A DNA stretch of 64,000 nt from Candidatus Binatia bacterium (GTDB lineage: Bacteria; Desulfobacterota; Binatia; HRBIN30). The position numbers and the translations under genes were made by a program. The notes under the pieces are model-generated. The model saw only the letters and a program-made list of their open reading frames with translations, ran no database searches and was not told the origin of the DNA. Of this stretch, positions 40,507 through 49,858 are shown piece after piece (within the stretch, counting starts at the first letter, position 1; the number at the start of each line of letters is the position of its first letter). The stretch covers positions 124,001 through 188,000 of the forward strand of contig JAKLJW010000001.1 in the NCBI GenBank assembly GCA_023150935.1, read 5' to 3'.

Positions 40507-42897
40507 ATGTTATGGACGGCCATCGTTCTGGGCGCCGTTGGACCAGTCGATCTGGCGGTGGCGAGCCCCGGTGCGGAGCCGGTCCTGCGGGTGCGTGAGT
40601 CAGCCGGGGCGGCGCTGCGGGGGTGGCCGGTATGGGCAGGCGTTCCGCTGCCGCGGGGTAGGTTACACGAGGCGGCGGCCGCGCAACTGCACGAGGTTGG
40701 GGGCCCCGCCGAGGGCGCGCAGGTGCCCGTGCAGGGACGGGTGCTCGGTCGTTGGCCCGACGGTAGTATCCGCTGGCTGGGTCTGGACTGGCAGACCGAT
40801 CTCGCGCCGCGGCAGGAGCGGCAGTTTGCGCTGAGCTGGGACAAGCGGGTTGGGGCGGGGCGGGGTTCTGTGGGCGTGCGGCGGGTCCAGGTGCGCGATA
40901 CGCCGCAGCGCGTCGAGGTCGATACCGGGGCGCTGCAGTTCAACGTGCCGAAGCAGACGGCTGGGTTCCTCGCCGACCTGCGTCTGACCGGACGCCCCGG
41001 CGTGGTGCCAACGGTCATTGGCTTCATGGACCTCGGGGGGGTGCGGCATGTGGCCCGGACGGCGGAATCGGTGGTGGTGACGGAGACGGGTCCGCTGCGA
41101 GTGCGCGTTGAAGTCCGAGGCGTATATGCCCCCGCGTTTCGTTATGTCGTTCGGATCGACGCGTATGCGGGCCAACCCTTCGCGCGGATTCTGCACACCT
41201 TCGAGCAACACGGGCCGGAACGGTACACGCCGCTCGGTCAGCTCGCCCTTGAATTCGGCTCGGTTACTGCGGGGGGGACGCCGTCGTACACGGTGGGTCG
41301 AGAGGACGGGGAGGCGTGGACGGGCGCGGTGCCGGATAGCGGGATCGTGATTGCGCAGGACGACAACGAGACGGGACGAGCCGCGGGGACCAGGTACGTC
41401 GGGCGTGCGGCGGGGTGGATAGACGTGCACGACGCGTCGGCCGGTGTGACCGTCGTCGGGCGTTACTTCTGGCAGGAGTACCCGCAGAGCTTCGCGGTGC
41501 GGGGGCGCGCGCTGACCTACAATCTCTGGGCGCCGGATGCGCCGCCGGGGATGATTGGCATGGGGGCTGCGAAGACACACGAGCTGGTCGTCCTGCTGCA
41601 CGCGCGCGAGGCCCCGCCGCCGGCTGTGCTGGAGGCCGTCAGATCGCCGCTGGTCGCGCCGGTGGCGGGGAACTGGTTGGCGATAACCGGCGCGTTGCGC
41701 AATGCCGTGGTGCCGCAGGTGGCGTCCGAATTCCTGTCCCGGTTTGCCGCCGCGTACACACGCGTGGCGGCGCGTGCCGCAGTGGAACGGTGGGACGACG
41801 GCAACGCGGTGATCTGTGCCGACCCGGCACGTGAGCGGCCACGGCGCGGTTTCTATGGGATGTTGAACTGGGGGGACTGGAACTTCCCCGATTACCACGA
41901 CTCGGTCAAAGGCTGCGACGCTTGGGGCAACCTCGAATACGACACCGCGCAGGTATTCGCCCTCGCCTACGCGGCGACCGGCGAGGCGCAGTACCGTGAT
42001 GCCATGGTCGCGGCAGCTCGCCATTTCATGGATGTAGACCGCATCTACTTTCAGGACCGTCATCCGAACTGGGTGGGCATGAATCATCCGAAGAACCCTT
42101 TGCACTTCGCCTTCGAACTGGGCGGTGTCGATCTCGGTCACACGTGGAACGAGGGACTACTGTCCTACTTCACGCTCACCGGTGACGAGCGGGGACTGGC
42201 CGCTGCCCGCGGCATCGCCGATTACCTGACGACACGGGTTCGCCATGGGACAATCAGAGGAAATCCGCGGCAGTGGGGATGGCCGCAGGTGGCGCTCGTT
42301 GCGGCGTACGAGGCCACCGGCCACGTTCCGTACCGCGATGCGGCGTTGGCTTACGCACGCGGCGGAATGGCGGCGCACCCGCCGGGACCGATCTCGCACT
42401 GGAAGATCGGCATTCTCGCCGATGGGCTGAGTTACACGCACGCGGTGACGGGCGACCCCGACATCCTGGCGTGGTTGGAGAAGTACGCGAATGCCTGGAA
42501 GGCGCAACCGACACTGACCGATCCGCGTCTGCTCCCCGGGGCTGCCTATGTGGCCCGGCTCACCGGTGACGGTGCGATGCGTCGACGAATCCTGGAACGA
42601 GTTGCGGCGTTGCAGTTGGGGAACTGGGCAAAGCCTCTGACGATTGGCGGCCGCTCGGCCTTCAGGATACTGGCCCTCCTTGGCGCCGAAGCGTCGGCGT
42701 CGGGGCCCGCAGCGGATGCCGAGGCAACGGCGACCGTCCCGGCACCGGCACCGACGCCGTGGGCGCCTCCGTCGGGCCACTGGGAGGCCCCGACGCCCCC
42801 GGTGTGGGAGGCCACCGCGGCGGCGACCTGGCCGGTTCCGCAGCCGACGGCGACACCTGCCGAGGGGGCGAGCGGCGGCACGCCCAGTGCTCAGTAG
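40507..42897 (+). CDS. Exo-rhamnogalacturonan-lyase-like secreted protein (RIFT barrel plus alpha-barrel)
   Basis: About 796 residues from the ATG at 40507 (LWTAIVLGAV follows), giving a plausible signal peptide; earlier in-frame starts to 40315 are possible. The N-terminal part (WPVWAGVPLPRGRL, GRWPDGSIRWLGLDWQ) matches the PcRGLX/YetA-like RIFT-barrel domain. The middle and C-terminal parts (GMLNWGDWNFPDYHDS, YDTAQVFALAYAATGE, HTWNEGLLSYFTLTGDE) look like an (alpha/alpha)6 barrel. Characterised relatives cleave rhamnogalacturonan. A Pro/Thr/Ala/Trp tail of ~60 residues ends the protein. Its stop overlaps that of cydB by 7 bases. Polysaccharide substrate is inference. Confidence 0.7.
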   Translation: MLWTAIVLGAVGPVDLAVASPGAEPVLRVRESAGAALRGWPVWAGVPLPRGRLHEAAAAQLHEVGGPAEGAQVPVQGRVLGRWPDGSIRWLGLDWQTDLAPRQERQFALSWDKRVGAGRGSVGVRRVQVRDTPQRVEVDTGALQFNVPKQTAGFLADLRLTGRPGVVPTVIGFMDLGGVRHVARTAESVVVTETGPLRVRVEVRGVYAPAFRYVVRIDAYAGQPFARILHTFEQHGPERYTPLGQLALEFGSVTAGGTPSYTVGREDGEAWTGAVPDSGIVIAQDDNETGRAAGTRYVGRAAGWIDVHDASAGVTVVGRYFWQEYPQSFAVRGRALTYNLWAPDAPPGMIGMGAAKTHELVVLLHAREAPPPAVLEAVRSPLVAPVAGNWLAITGALRNAVVPQVASEFLSRFAAAYTRVAARAAVERWDDGNAVICADPARERPRRGFYGMLNWGDWNFPDYHDSVKGCDAWGNLEYDTAQVFALAYAATGEAQYRDAMVAAARHFMDVDRIYFQDRHPNWVGMNHPKNPLHFAFELGGVDLGHTWNEGLLSYFTLTGDERGLAAARGIADYLTTRVRHGTIRGNPRQWGWPQVALVAAYEATGHVPYRDAALAYARGGMAAHPPGPISHWKIGILADGLSYTHAVTGDPDILAWLEKYANAWKAQPTLTDPRLLPGAAYVARLTGDGAMRRRILERVAALQLGNWAKPLTIGGRSAFRILALLGAEASASGPAADAEATATVPAPAPTPWAPPSGHWEAPTPPVWEATAAATWPVPQPTATPAEGASGGTPSAQ

Positions 42898-43913
42898 CTC
42901 ATGTGGTCGAGGCGGACCTTGCCGCGGAATACCCAGTAGATTCCCACCGTATATGCGGCAACCAGCGGTCCGCCGATGGCCGCGATGATAGTCATGGTGC
43001 GCAGAGTGCCCGGGGACGAGGCGGCGTTGTGCAGGGTTAAGCTCAGAACCGGATCAGTGGCGACGACGAGTCGCGGAAACATGCCGATACCGACGAGTGC
43101 CCAGAGGCCGAGGATGGTCAGGCACGAAGCGACGAATGCCGTTCCCGGCCGGCCGTGCCGGACTGCAAGGGGGATCCCGAGGACTGCCCCGAACGTGCCC
43201 AACGGCACAACGGCGAGCGGGGGACGCGCGGCAAACGGAGCGATCATGTGGGGCACGAACAACAGCGTCGCGAGTGTGGTGGTCGCGTAGAGCGTGACGA
43301 ACGTCAGGATCGCCGGGCGAATCCACCGCGCGACAAGGGCCTGGGTGGCACCCTCGGTGCGCAGGGTGAGGTAAATCGTACCGTGCATCGTGAACAGGGC
43401 AACCGTCGTTGCGCCGACGATCAGAGAGTACGGGTTCAGCAAGTCGAAGAAGCTGCCGGTGTAGTCGCCGGCGACGTCGAGCGGGATGCCGGCGATGACG
43501 TTGCCGAGAGCGACACCCATGAGCAGCGCTGCCGTCGTGCTGGCGACCGAGAAGCTGACGTCCCAGGTCTGCCGCCAGGTCCTTCCGGGTTCCTTGCTGC
43601 GGAACTCGATTGCGACGGCGCGGAAGATGAGTGCGAACAGCAGCAGGATGAGCGCCAGGTAGAAACCCGAAAAGACGGTCGCGTAGACCGGCGGAAACGC
43701 CGCAAATAGCGCCCCGCCAGCGACGACCAGCCAGACCTCGTTGCCATCCCACACCGGGCCGATGGCGTTGAGAAAGATGCGCCGCTGCTCGTCCGTGCGC
43801 CCGAGAAGGTGCAGGGTCCCGACGCCGAGATCGAAGCCGTCGAGCACCGCGTACCCGGCGAAGAGAAGCCCGACCAGCAGGTACCAGAGCAGAGGTAGAG
43901 CACTCACGTCCAT
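42891..43913 (-). CDS. cydB: Cytochrome bd oxidase subunit II
   Basis: 340 residues, eight to nine membrane helices. Family motifs: YAVLDGFDLGVGTL, FLNAIGPVWDGNEVWL, and FRAVAIEFRSK. Partner of CydA in the quinol oxidase that reduces oxygen at low concentration without proton pumping. The ATG at 43913 overlaps the end of cydA. No small CydX gene is recognisable next to it. Confidence 0.95.
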   Translation of the reverse strand: MDVSALPLLWYLLVGLLFAGYAVLDGFDLGVGTLHLLGRTDEQRRIFLNAIGPVWDGNEVWLVVAGGALFAAFPPVYATVFSGFYLALILLLFALIFRAVAIEFRSKEPGRTWRQTWDVSFSVASTTAALLMGVALGNVIAGIPLDVAGDYTGSFFDLLNPYSLIVGATTVALFTMHGTIYLTLRTEGATQALVARWIRPAILTFVTLYATTTLATLLFVPHMIAPFAARPPLAVVPLGTFGAVLGIPLAVRHGRPGTAFVASCLTILGLWALVGIGMFPRLVVATDPVLSLTLHNAASSPGTLRTMTIIAAIGGPLVAAYTVGIYWVFRGKVRLDHMSY

Positions 43914-45256
43914 GCGCGGCGTCCGGTGACGACAAGGTCCTCCGGCAACGGCCCGTGCCGGATCTTCTTGTCGAGCAGATAGATGAACAGGACGAACAGC
44001 AGTAGATAGATGATCGTGAAGAGCACGACCGAGATCCATACCTCGGCGGCGGAGACTCGGGGGGAAACGCCGTGCGCGGTGCGCATGACTCCATAGACGA
44101 TCCACGGTTGGCGGCCGAACTCCGCGACCATCCAGCCGAGCTGGTTGGCGAGTTGCGGCGCGACGACGGCAGGGACGAAGAGCCGCAGCAGCCAGCGGGT
44201 CGAGAACAACGTGCCACGCCAGAGAAGGAAAAGGGCGGTGAGCGCCAGCGCGAGCAGGACAAACCCCAGCGCGACCATGAGGTGAAAGGCCTGGAAGACG
44301 CGCTGCACCGGCGGCCAGTCCTCCCGTGGAATCGCATCGAGGCCGACGATTGGCGCCGTCGCGTCGAAATGGACCAGCCAGCTAAGCATGCCGGGGATCT
44401 CCGGCCCGTGAACCCGCCGCGCTTCCGTGTCGACCCACCCGAACAGATGGAGTCCGGCGGGGGCGCTGGTCGGGAACACGCCTTCCATGGCGGCGAGCTT
44501 GGGCGGCTGCGTGGTGGCGAGGGTGCGGGCGCTGGAGTCGCCGGTGAGTGCCGAGGCGATCGTGGCGACGACCGCGACTGCGAGGCCGATTCGGAACGAG
44601 GCTTTGGCGAACTCCAGGTGGCGGCCCTTGAGGATGTACCAGGCGCTGATCGAGAGCACGAGGAAGGCGCCGGCTTGCCAGGCACCTGCCAACGTGTGGC
44701 TCAACCTGTCCAGCGTCGAGGGGTTGAAGACCACCTGCCAGAAGTCAGTGGTTTCGGCTCTTGCGGCGAGTCCCTCGCCCACGATGCGGAACCCCGCCGG
44801 GGTCTGCATCCAGGAGTTGGCGACGATGATCCAGACGGCGCTGAAATGGGCGCCGAGACACACCATCACGGTAGCGAGGAAATGGGTCCGCGGGCGCACG
44901 CGCTCCCAGCCGAACAGGAGCAGTGCAAGGAATCCGGACTCGAGGAAGAAGGCGAAGATGCCTTCGGCGGCGAGGGCGCTGCCGAAGACGTCACCCACGA
45001 ACCGCGAGTAAGCCGCCCAGTTGGTTCCGAACTGGAACTCCATGACGATGCCGGTGGCGACGCCGATCGCGAAGGTCAGGCCGAACACCCGCACCCAGAA
45101 CCGCGTCACCTGCTGGTAAAGGGCCTCGCCGGAACGCAGGTAAAGGGCCTCCATGATGACCAGGCAGAGACCGAGGCCGATCGAGAACGGCGGGTAAATG
45201 TAGTGGAACGCAATGGTGAGTCCGAACTGCAACCGCGAGAGATCGACCGCATCCAC
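43904..45256 (-). CDS. cydA: Cytochrome bd oxidase subunit I
   Basis: 450 residues. Heme ligands and proton-path residues are found in the expected positions: H18 in FHYIYPPFSIG (b595), H187 in DRLSHTLAGAW (b558), E98 and E106 in AAEGIFAFFLES. The quinol loop with GDSSAR and QPPKLAAMEG is of the short type, as in cyanide-insensitive-oxidase-like and many non-enteric enzymes. It is transcribed with cydB and divergent from msrA. Control by the RegBA-like pair in this window is possible but no site was identified. Confidence 0.95.
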   Translation of the reverse strand: MDAVDLSRLQFGLTIAFHYIYPPFSIGLGLCLVIMEALYLRSGEALYQQVTRFWVRVFGLTFAIGVATGIVMEFQFGTNWAAYSRFVGDVFGSALAAEGIFAFFLESGFLALLLFGWERVRPRTHFLATVMVCLGAHFSAVWIIVANSWMQTPAGFRIVGEGLAARAETTDFWQVVFNPSTLDRLSHTLAGAWQAGAFLVLSISAWYILKGRHLEFAKASFRIGLAVAVVATIASALTGDSSARTLATTQPPKLAAMEGVFPTSAPAGLHLFGWVDTEARRVHGPEIPGMLSWLVHFDATAPIVGLDAIPREDWPPVQRVFQAFHLMVALGFVLLALALTALFLLWRGTLFSTRWLLRLFVPAVVAPQLANQLGWMVAEFGRQPWIVYGVMRTAHGVSPRVSAAEVWISVVLFTIIYLLLFVLFIYLLDKKIRHGPLPEDLVVTGRRAWT

Positions 45257-45455
45257 GTCAGTTCGCTTCCTGCGCTCCGGAACCCGGCGCGCGCCGAAGT
45301 CGATGTCAGGGGCTCCCGTATCTCAGCGGGCGGAATTTGCAACGCCGAAATCTGCCGCCGGCGTGAGCGCGGGCTCCGGGTAGGGGCGGCCGGCCCCCCT
45401 CTCGCATGGCTGCCGAAGCCCCGGTAACGTCGGAAATGACAGGGAGGAACGGAGC

Positions 45456-46133
45456 ATGCGGATCGAGAGATGGCGGCGCGCGGTGCCGGATTCGGCCGCG
45501 CCGTTGCCGGGACGTTCCGAGCGCATGGCGGTGCCGGCCCGACACTTCGTAAACGGGGCGCCGCTGGAGCCCCCGTTCCCAGTGGGGATGGCGCGGGCGG
45601 TTTTCGGTATGGGGTGCTTCTGGGGTGCGGAGCGCAAGTTCTGGCAGATCGAGGGCGTGTACAGTACCGCGGTGGGCTACGCCGGCGGACACACGCCGAA
45701 CCCGACCTATCGCGATGTGTGCGGCGAGCGCACCGGTCATGCCGAAGTTGTCCTGGTGGTGTACGACCCGGCCGCGGTGAGTTACGAGCGGTTGCTGCAG
45801 GTATTCTGGGAGAACCACGATCCGACCCAGGGGATGCGTCAGGGTAACGATGTCGGCACGCAGTACCGCTCGGTGGCGTACTGCTACGACGAAGCGCAAC
45901 GCCGGGCCGCGGAGACCTCGTGCGAGAACTACCGGGAACGCCTCACGGCGGCCGGTTACGGACCGATCACCACCGAGATTCGCGAGGCGCCGGAGTTCTA
46001 TTACGCCGAGGATCATCACCAGCAGTATCTCGCTAAGAACCCCGGGGGCTACTGCGGTCTCGGCGGGACCGGGGTCGCCTGCCCGTCAGGCGCGACGCTA
46101 GGCGGCGGTTCCGCGGTCACATCACCACGGTAA
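45456..46133 (+). CDS. msrA: Peptide methionine sulfoxide reductase MsrA
   Basis: 225 residues. The catalytic motif [13 protein letters not shown] is intact; [21 protein letters not shown] and the substrate-binding [11 protein letters not shown] are present. The N-terminal extension of ~45 residues and resolving Cys near the C-terminus (GYCGLGG) match the longer form. The ATG at 45456 has GGGAGGAACGGAG upstream. No export signal is obvious. It repairs oxidised methionine; the end overlaps the convergent barrel gene by 17 bases. Confidence 0.95.
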   Translation: MRIERWRRAVPDSAAPLPGRSERMAVPARHFVNGAPLEPPFPVGMARAVFGMGCFWGAERKFWQIEGVYSTAVGYAGGHTPNPTYRDVCGERTGHAEVVLVVYDPAAVSYERLLQVFWENHDPTQGMRQGNDVGTQYRSVAYCYDEAQRRAAETSCENYRERLTAAGYGPITTEIREAPEFYYAEDHHQQYLAKNPGGYCGLGGTGVACPSGATLGGGSAVTSPR

Positions 46134-47190
46134 AGCCTGCGAACAGCGCCAGGGAATTGTACTTGGTGTCCGGGGCGGGAGTGCTGTCGTACTCGTTGAG
46201 CAGCGTGAACTTGATGGCGAACGGGTCCCAGAAGGGGATGAGCAGCGAAGCGTCGGTGCGAAGCAGGTAGTTGTCCGCCCACTCGCCGAATGCCGGCAGA
46301 TAGTCGGTTCTGAACTTGAACCTCGCGTCCCGTGGCAGCTCCTTGTAGGCCTCTACGCCAAAGACGGCGGTGGGGTAGTCGTTGGTGCTGCCCCCGAAGT
46401 AGCGTTCGTAGAGATAACCGGCACCGGCTTCGAATTGGAGGTAGGCGGTCTTGGTGTTGTAGACCTTGTACCCCAGGCCGGCACGAGGCGCGGTGCGGAT
46501 GCTCAACTTCTGAATCGCGTCGTAGAGGGCGTCGGCGGCCGTGAAGCCGAAGAAGTTGTCGGTGAAGGAATAATCGCCGCGGATAATGCCGCGAACATCG
46601 TTCTGAGTCGTCGTTTGCGACTTGTCTTGCGGCTTCTGGGTGCCGTAGCGGGTGCTGGCGCCCAGGCCGAGCTTGAAGGGGCCTTTGGTTCGGGTTGCCC
46701 CCAGCCCGACGAGGATCTGCGAGGTGTTGATCGTGGCCGCCGTGTAGCTGAAGCCGATGTCGAAGTTGCCGGTCCAGAAGCGCAGTCGCTGGCGCAGGCG
46801 CACCATCATCGAGTCGTCGTACCTCTTCTGGGTGACGGACCAGGCGATCGAGTCGACGGGGACCTGGGTGTCGCCCATCAGGAGCTTGCCGTCACTGTAC
46901 CCCGAGATCGGCGCGACGGTGGTGGCGTCCTCCCCGTGCAGCACGTGCATCGGCGCGTCGGTCTTGAGGTTCTGAATATCGCTGTACTCGATGGTAATGT
47001 CTCCCTTGCCGTAGTCGGGGGTGAACGCGACGCCGGTCGACGTGACATCGGAGATGGTACCGCGGAGAAGATCTCCCTTGGCCGTGATCTCGTCAGCCGC
47101 GGCCGTTCCGGCAACGAGAGCGCAGATGGCGATCGCCAGGCTCAGCGGCTTCTGCCGCGACATAACTACCCACCGGGGATTCCCTTGCAT
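46117..47190 (-). CDS. DUF481 outer-membrane beta-barrel protein
   Basis: 357 residues from the ATG at 47190 (QGNPRWVVM follows) after AGGAAGGAG; the ATG at 47163 is an alternative with a more compact signal peptide ([15 protein letters not shown]). A short periplasmic domain (~35-120) precedes a DUF481/YdiY-like barrel of ~16 strands. The last strands are LFAGFTVVM. Function of the family is unknown; some members respond to acid or salt. Confidence 0.8.
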   Translation of the reverse strand: MQGNPRWVVMSRQKPLSLAIAICALVAGTAAADEITAKGDLLRGTISDVTSTGVAFTPDYGKGDITIEYSDIQNLKTDAPMHVLHGEDATTVAPISGYSDGKLLMGDTQVPVDSIAWSVTQKRYDDSMMVRLRQRLRFWTGNFDIGFSYTAATINTSQILVGLGATRTKGPFKLGLGASTRYGTQKPQDKSQTTTQNDVRGIIRGDYSFTDNFFGFTAADALYDAIQKLSIRTAPRAGLGYKVYNTKTAYLQFEAGAGYLYERYFGGSTNDYPTAVFGVEAYKELPRDARFKFRTDYLPAFGEWADNYLLRTDASLLIPFWDPFAIKFTLLNEYDSTPAPDTKYNSLALFAGFTVVM

Positions 47191-47510
47191 GACGTCTCCT
47201 TCCTGAGTGCGACTCCGGCACCGAGGCGGTCTTGCATGTCCGCCCCGTCCAGTGGTCCGCACGACTGTCACCTCGATATGCGCAAATGGATTGACTGGCA
47301 GTCTTCCAGACGCCGCGATCGTGTCAAGACAAACCCGGAGCATCCTGGCTTCGGGCGGCAGCAGAACGCGTGGCTTATCGACCCGGAATAGGATAGTTCC
47401 GGCAATGACAGCGGCGAGAAAGTGTTGGGGCCGGAAGTCCGGCGTTGACGGTGGTTGGCCGGTAACCATGGCGGTGGCGGCCTGGGCGCGGCAGAGAGGA
47501 AGGAGCAGTC
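47191..47510. other. 320-bp divergent intergenic region
   Basis: Between the DUF481 gene (minus) and the GST gene (plus). Apart from the two ribosome sites I see no repeat, operator or small gene. Confidence 0.5.
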
Positions 47511-48509
47511 GTGGACCTTCGGAATCGCTTGTTTGGCAACGAGTTATCGCCGTATTCGGTGAAGGTACGGTCCTACTTCCGGTACAAGCGCATCCCGCAC
47601 GAGTGGGTGGTGCGCAACAGCGAGGTCGAGGAGGAGTTCCTGAAATTCGCGAAGCTGCCGCTCGTGCCGCTGGTGGTGACCCCGGAAGGGCAGGCATTGC
47701 AGGACTCGACGCCGATCATCGAGCACTTCGAGCGCCTCTATCCTGAGCCCTCGATTCACCCTGCAACGACCACTGCGGCCTTCATTTCGGCGCTCATCGA
47801 GGAGTACGCCGACGAGTGGGCCAACAAGCCGATGTTCCACTACCGTTGGACCTACGAGGCCGACCGGGAATCGGCGGCAGACAGGCTGGCGCGCAGCCTC
47901 ATGCCGGGTGCCGATCCGGGGCCAATGGCGACCATGATCAAGGGCCGCATGGTGCCGCGACTGGCGTTCGTCGGTTCGTCGGCGCAGACGAAGGATATCA
48001 TCGAGGCATCGTACCGGCGGCAGTTGAACATACTCGAAGCGCACCTGCACCGCCGTCCGTATTTGTTCGGTCAGCGTCCGGCGTTTGCCGACTTCGGCCT
48101 CTACGCCCAACTCTACCAGTGCAGTACCGACCCGACGCCGGCGGCGATCATGCGAGAATCGGCACCGCACGTGGCCCGCTGGATTCAAGAGATGCTCAGT
48201 CCGCGGGCCGAGGGCGAGTTCGAGCCGTGGGAACCGCTCGCCCCGACGCTGTTGCCATTGCTCCGCGATGAGATCGGCGGGTTGTTCTTGCCCTGGTCGG
48301 CGGCGAACGCCAGCGCGCTCGCCGCCGGGGAGAAGACCTTTTCCGTTACGCTTGCGGGCCAGCCGTTCGGACAGGATACGCAGAAGTACCATGCCCGCTC
48401 GCTGGCCGCGTTGCGGGCGCGATATGAGGCCCTTACTGACCGGACCGAGTTGGATCGAGTCCTTGCGGAAACGGGTTGTCTGCCGTGGCTGACGGGGGCG
48501 GCGTCGTGA
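47511..48509 (+). CDS. Glutathione S-transferase family protein
   Basis: 332 residues, longer than classical GSTs (~210). The N-terminal thioredoxin-like domain includes ELSPYSVKVRSYFRYKRIPHEW, VPLVV and DSTPIIEHF (the glutathione-binding D/ST element); the helical domain includes RPYLFGQRPAFADFGLYAQLYQ. An extra ~100 residues at the end are unassigned. Starts with GTG at 47511 after AGGAAGGAGC. The reaction is unknown. Confidence 0.88.
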   Translation: MDLRNRLFGNELSPYSVKVRSYFRYKRIPHEWVVRNSEVEEEFLKFAKLPLVPLVVTPEGQALQDSTPIIEHFERLYPEPSIHPATTTAAFISALIEEYADEWANKPMFHYRWTYEADRESAADRLARSLMPGADPGPMATMIKGRMVPRLAFVGSSAQTKDIIEASYRRQLNILEAHLHRRPYLFGQRPAFADFGLYAQLYQCSTDPTPAAIMRESAPHVARWIQEMLSPRAEGEFEPWEPLAPTLLPLLRDEIGGLFLPWSAANASALAAGEKTFSVTLAGQPFGQDTQKYHARSLAALRARYEALTDRTELDRVLAETGCLPWLTGAAS

Positions 48510-48528
48510 TTCGCCGGCAGCCGCCCGG

Positions 48529-49377
48529 TCAGCGTCGGTGCGGAACGAACCACACCGGGCAACTCGCCCGGTGAAGGATCTCGCGCGCCGTGTGCTGGGT
48601 GAACAGGCGGTGGAACACGCCGCCAACGTGCTCGCCCACCACCATGAACGCCGGGCGAGTGGCGTCGACCGTCCCCAGGATGTCATCCAGCGCCTTGCCC
48701 TGATGGACGATCCGTTCGACGCGATCGGCGAGGTCCGAGGGGGTCAGGTCCTTCAGCTTGCGCTCCGCGGCGGTGGCAGCGCTGGCGTCGCGTGCCACGT
48801 GCAGAAGGGTCACGTGCAGCGGCAGTCGCCGCGCCAGCTCGAAAGCGTAGTGGACGGCCGTCGCTGCGGAATCCGACAGATCGGTAGGCACAAGTACCTT
48901 GACCGCCGGCTCGCCCGTCTGCGGCCGCAGCCGGAAGGCGTGTTCGTGTCCTTCCTGAATGGTCAGGACCGGGCACGGGCTCTTTTCGACGATACGTTCC
49001 GTGACCGAGGAATGCTCCTCGGTGCTCCACCCGTGACTGCCAAGGACGACGAGGTCGGCGGGAAGTTGTTCGGCGAGAAGCAGCAGGACCGGGGCAACCG
49101 AGCCACTGCTGATCTTGGCTTCTGCCTGGACGCTGGCCGGCAGGGTCGCGAGCACGCCTTCGAGGCGCTTGAAGGCGTCACCTTCGGAGGGGGCGTGCCC
49201 CTGGTGCACTTCGGACCATTCCCAGGCCTTGCTGAATCCGACCCCGGTGATCATGACGTTGTGGTGCAGGACGAGCTTCGATCCGAACGCTTCGCAAACC
49301 TGGACCGCGAGGTCGAGCTCGCGTGCGGCGAGATTCGAGAAATCGATTGGACACAGTACCTTCTTCAGCTCCAGCAT
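48529..49377 (-). CDS. Tandem universal stress protein
   Basis: 282 residues, two UspA domains. The first has the ATP-type loop GSHGWSTEEHSSVTERIV, the second GEHVGGVFHRLFTQHTAREI, followed by CPV strands in both. Cytoplasmic stress protein. The ATG at 49377 begins LELKKVLCPID. It stands 20 bp from the convergent GST gene. Confidence 0.93.
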   Translation of the reverse strand: MLELKKVLCPIDFSNLAARELDLAVQVCEAFGSKLVLHHNVMITGVGFSKAWEWSEVHQGHAPSEGDAFKRLEGVLATLPASVQAEAKISSGSVAPVLLLLAEQLPADLVVLGSHGWSTEEHSSVTERIVEKSPCPVLTIQEGHEHAFRLRPQTGEPAVKVLVPTDLSDSAATAVHYAFELARRLPLHVTLLHVARDASAATAAERKLKDLTPSDLADRVERIVHQGKALDDILGTVDATRPAFMVVGEHVGGVFHRLFTQHTAREILHRASCPVWFVPHRR

Positions 49378-49489
49378 GGCGATCCTCCCGCCCTATCGGG
49401 CGGACGTCTCTATACTCCTACCGCGCGCCGAGTGCTAATGGGGGGCGACATGCGGCCGGTACAGCGTCATCGGTCCGGCGGGGGAAGCT

Positions 49490-49858
49490 TCAGGCCGGTC
49501 TTCGAGGGGTAACTCGCGGACGCCGATCGGCGTTGCGCGCCGTCTCGACGAAGTTGCCGATGCGTTTCAAGCGGCGTTCGTAGTAACCGAGAGCCCGCAG
49601 AGAAAACGGTTCCGACTCGATCCGTTCCCACGGTCCGTCGCCGGTGGCGGTGGCGTAGCCCACCTCGACCCCGCCGTCGGCGGAGCGCCGAAACAACAGG
49701 CGTGCGCGGACACCCGGGGTCGCGCGCAGTTCGTACGCCGGGCCGACCAGGGCCCCGTCGGGTGCCCGTTGCAGAGCGGCGTCGACGCCGAGGCGGCGCA
49801 GAGCCTGCATGGCTTTGGCGGAGAGATCGCTGCGGTGGCGCACGGTGTCGAACTTCAA
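49490..49858 (-). CDS. Hypothetical protein coupled to the acyl-CoA dehydrogenase gene
   Basis: 122 residues, Arg-rich (pI high), no membrane segment or recognised motif. The ATG at 49858 overlaps the stop of the acyl-CoA dehydrogenase gene as ATGA, which supports it as a real translated gene. Content: a helical start (SAKAMQALRRLGV), then beta-type segments (RARLLFRR, VEVGYATATG) and a basic tail. No function can be assigned. Confidence 0.6.
   Translation of the reverse strand: MKFDTVRHRSDLSAKAMQALRRLGVDAALQRAPDGALVGPAYELRATPGVRARLLFRRSADGGVEVGYATATGDGPWERIESEPFSLRALGYYERRLKRIGNFVETARNADRRPRVTPRRPA

Noticed and set aside
44072-45427. 451-codon plus frame
   Set aside because: It is antisense to cydA, which has all heme ligands.
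45306-46019. 237-codon minus frame over msrA
   Set aside because: Antisense to the msrA catalytic region; no protein features.
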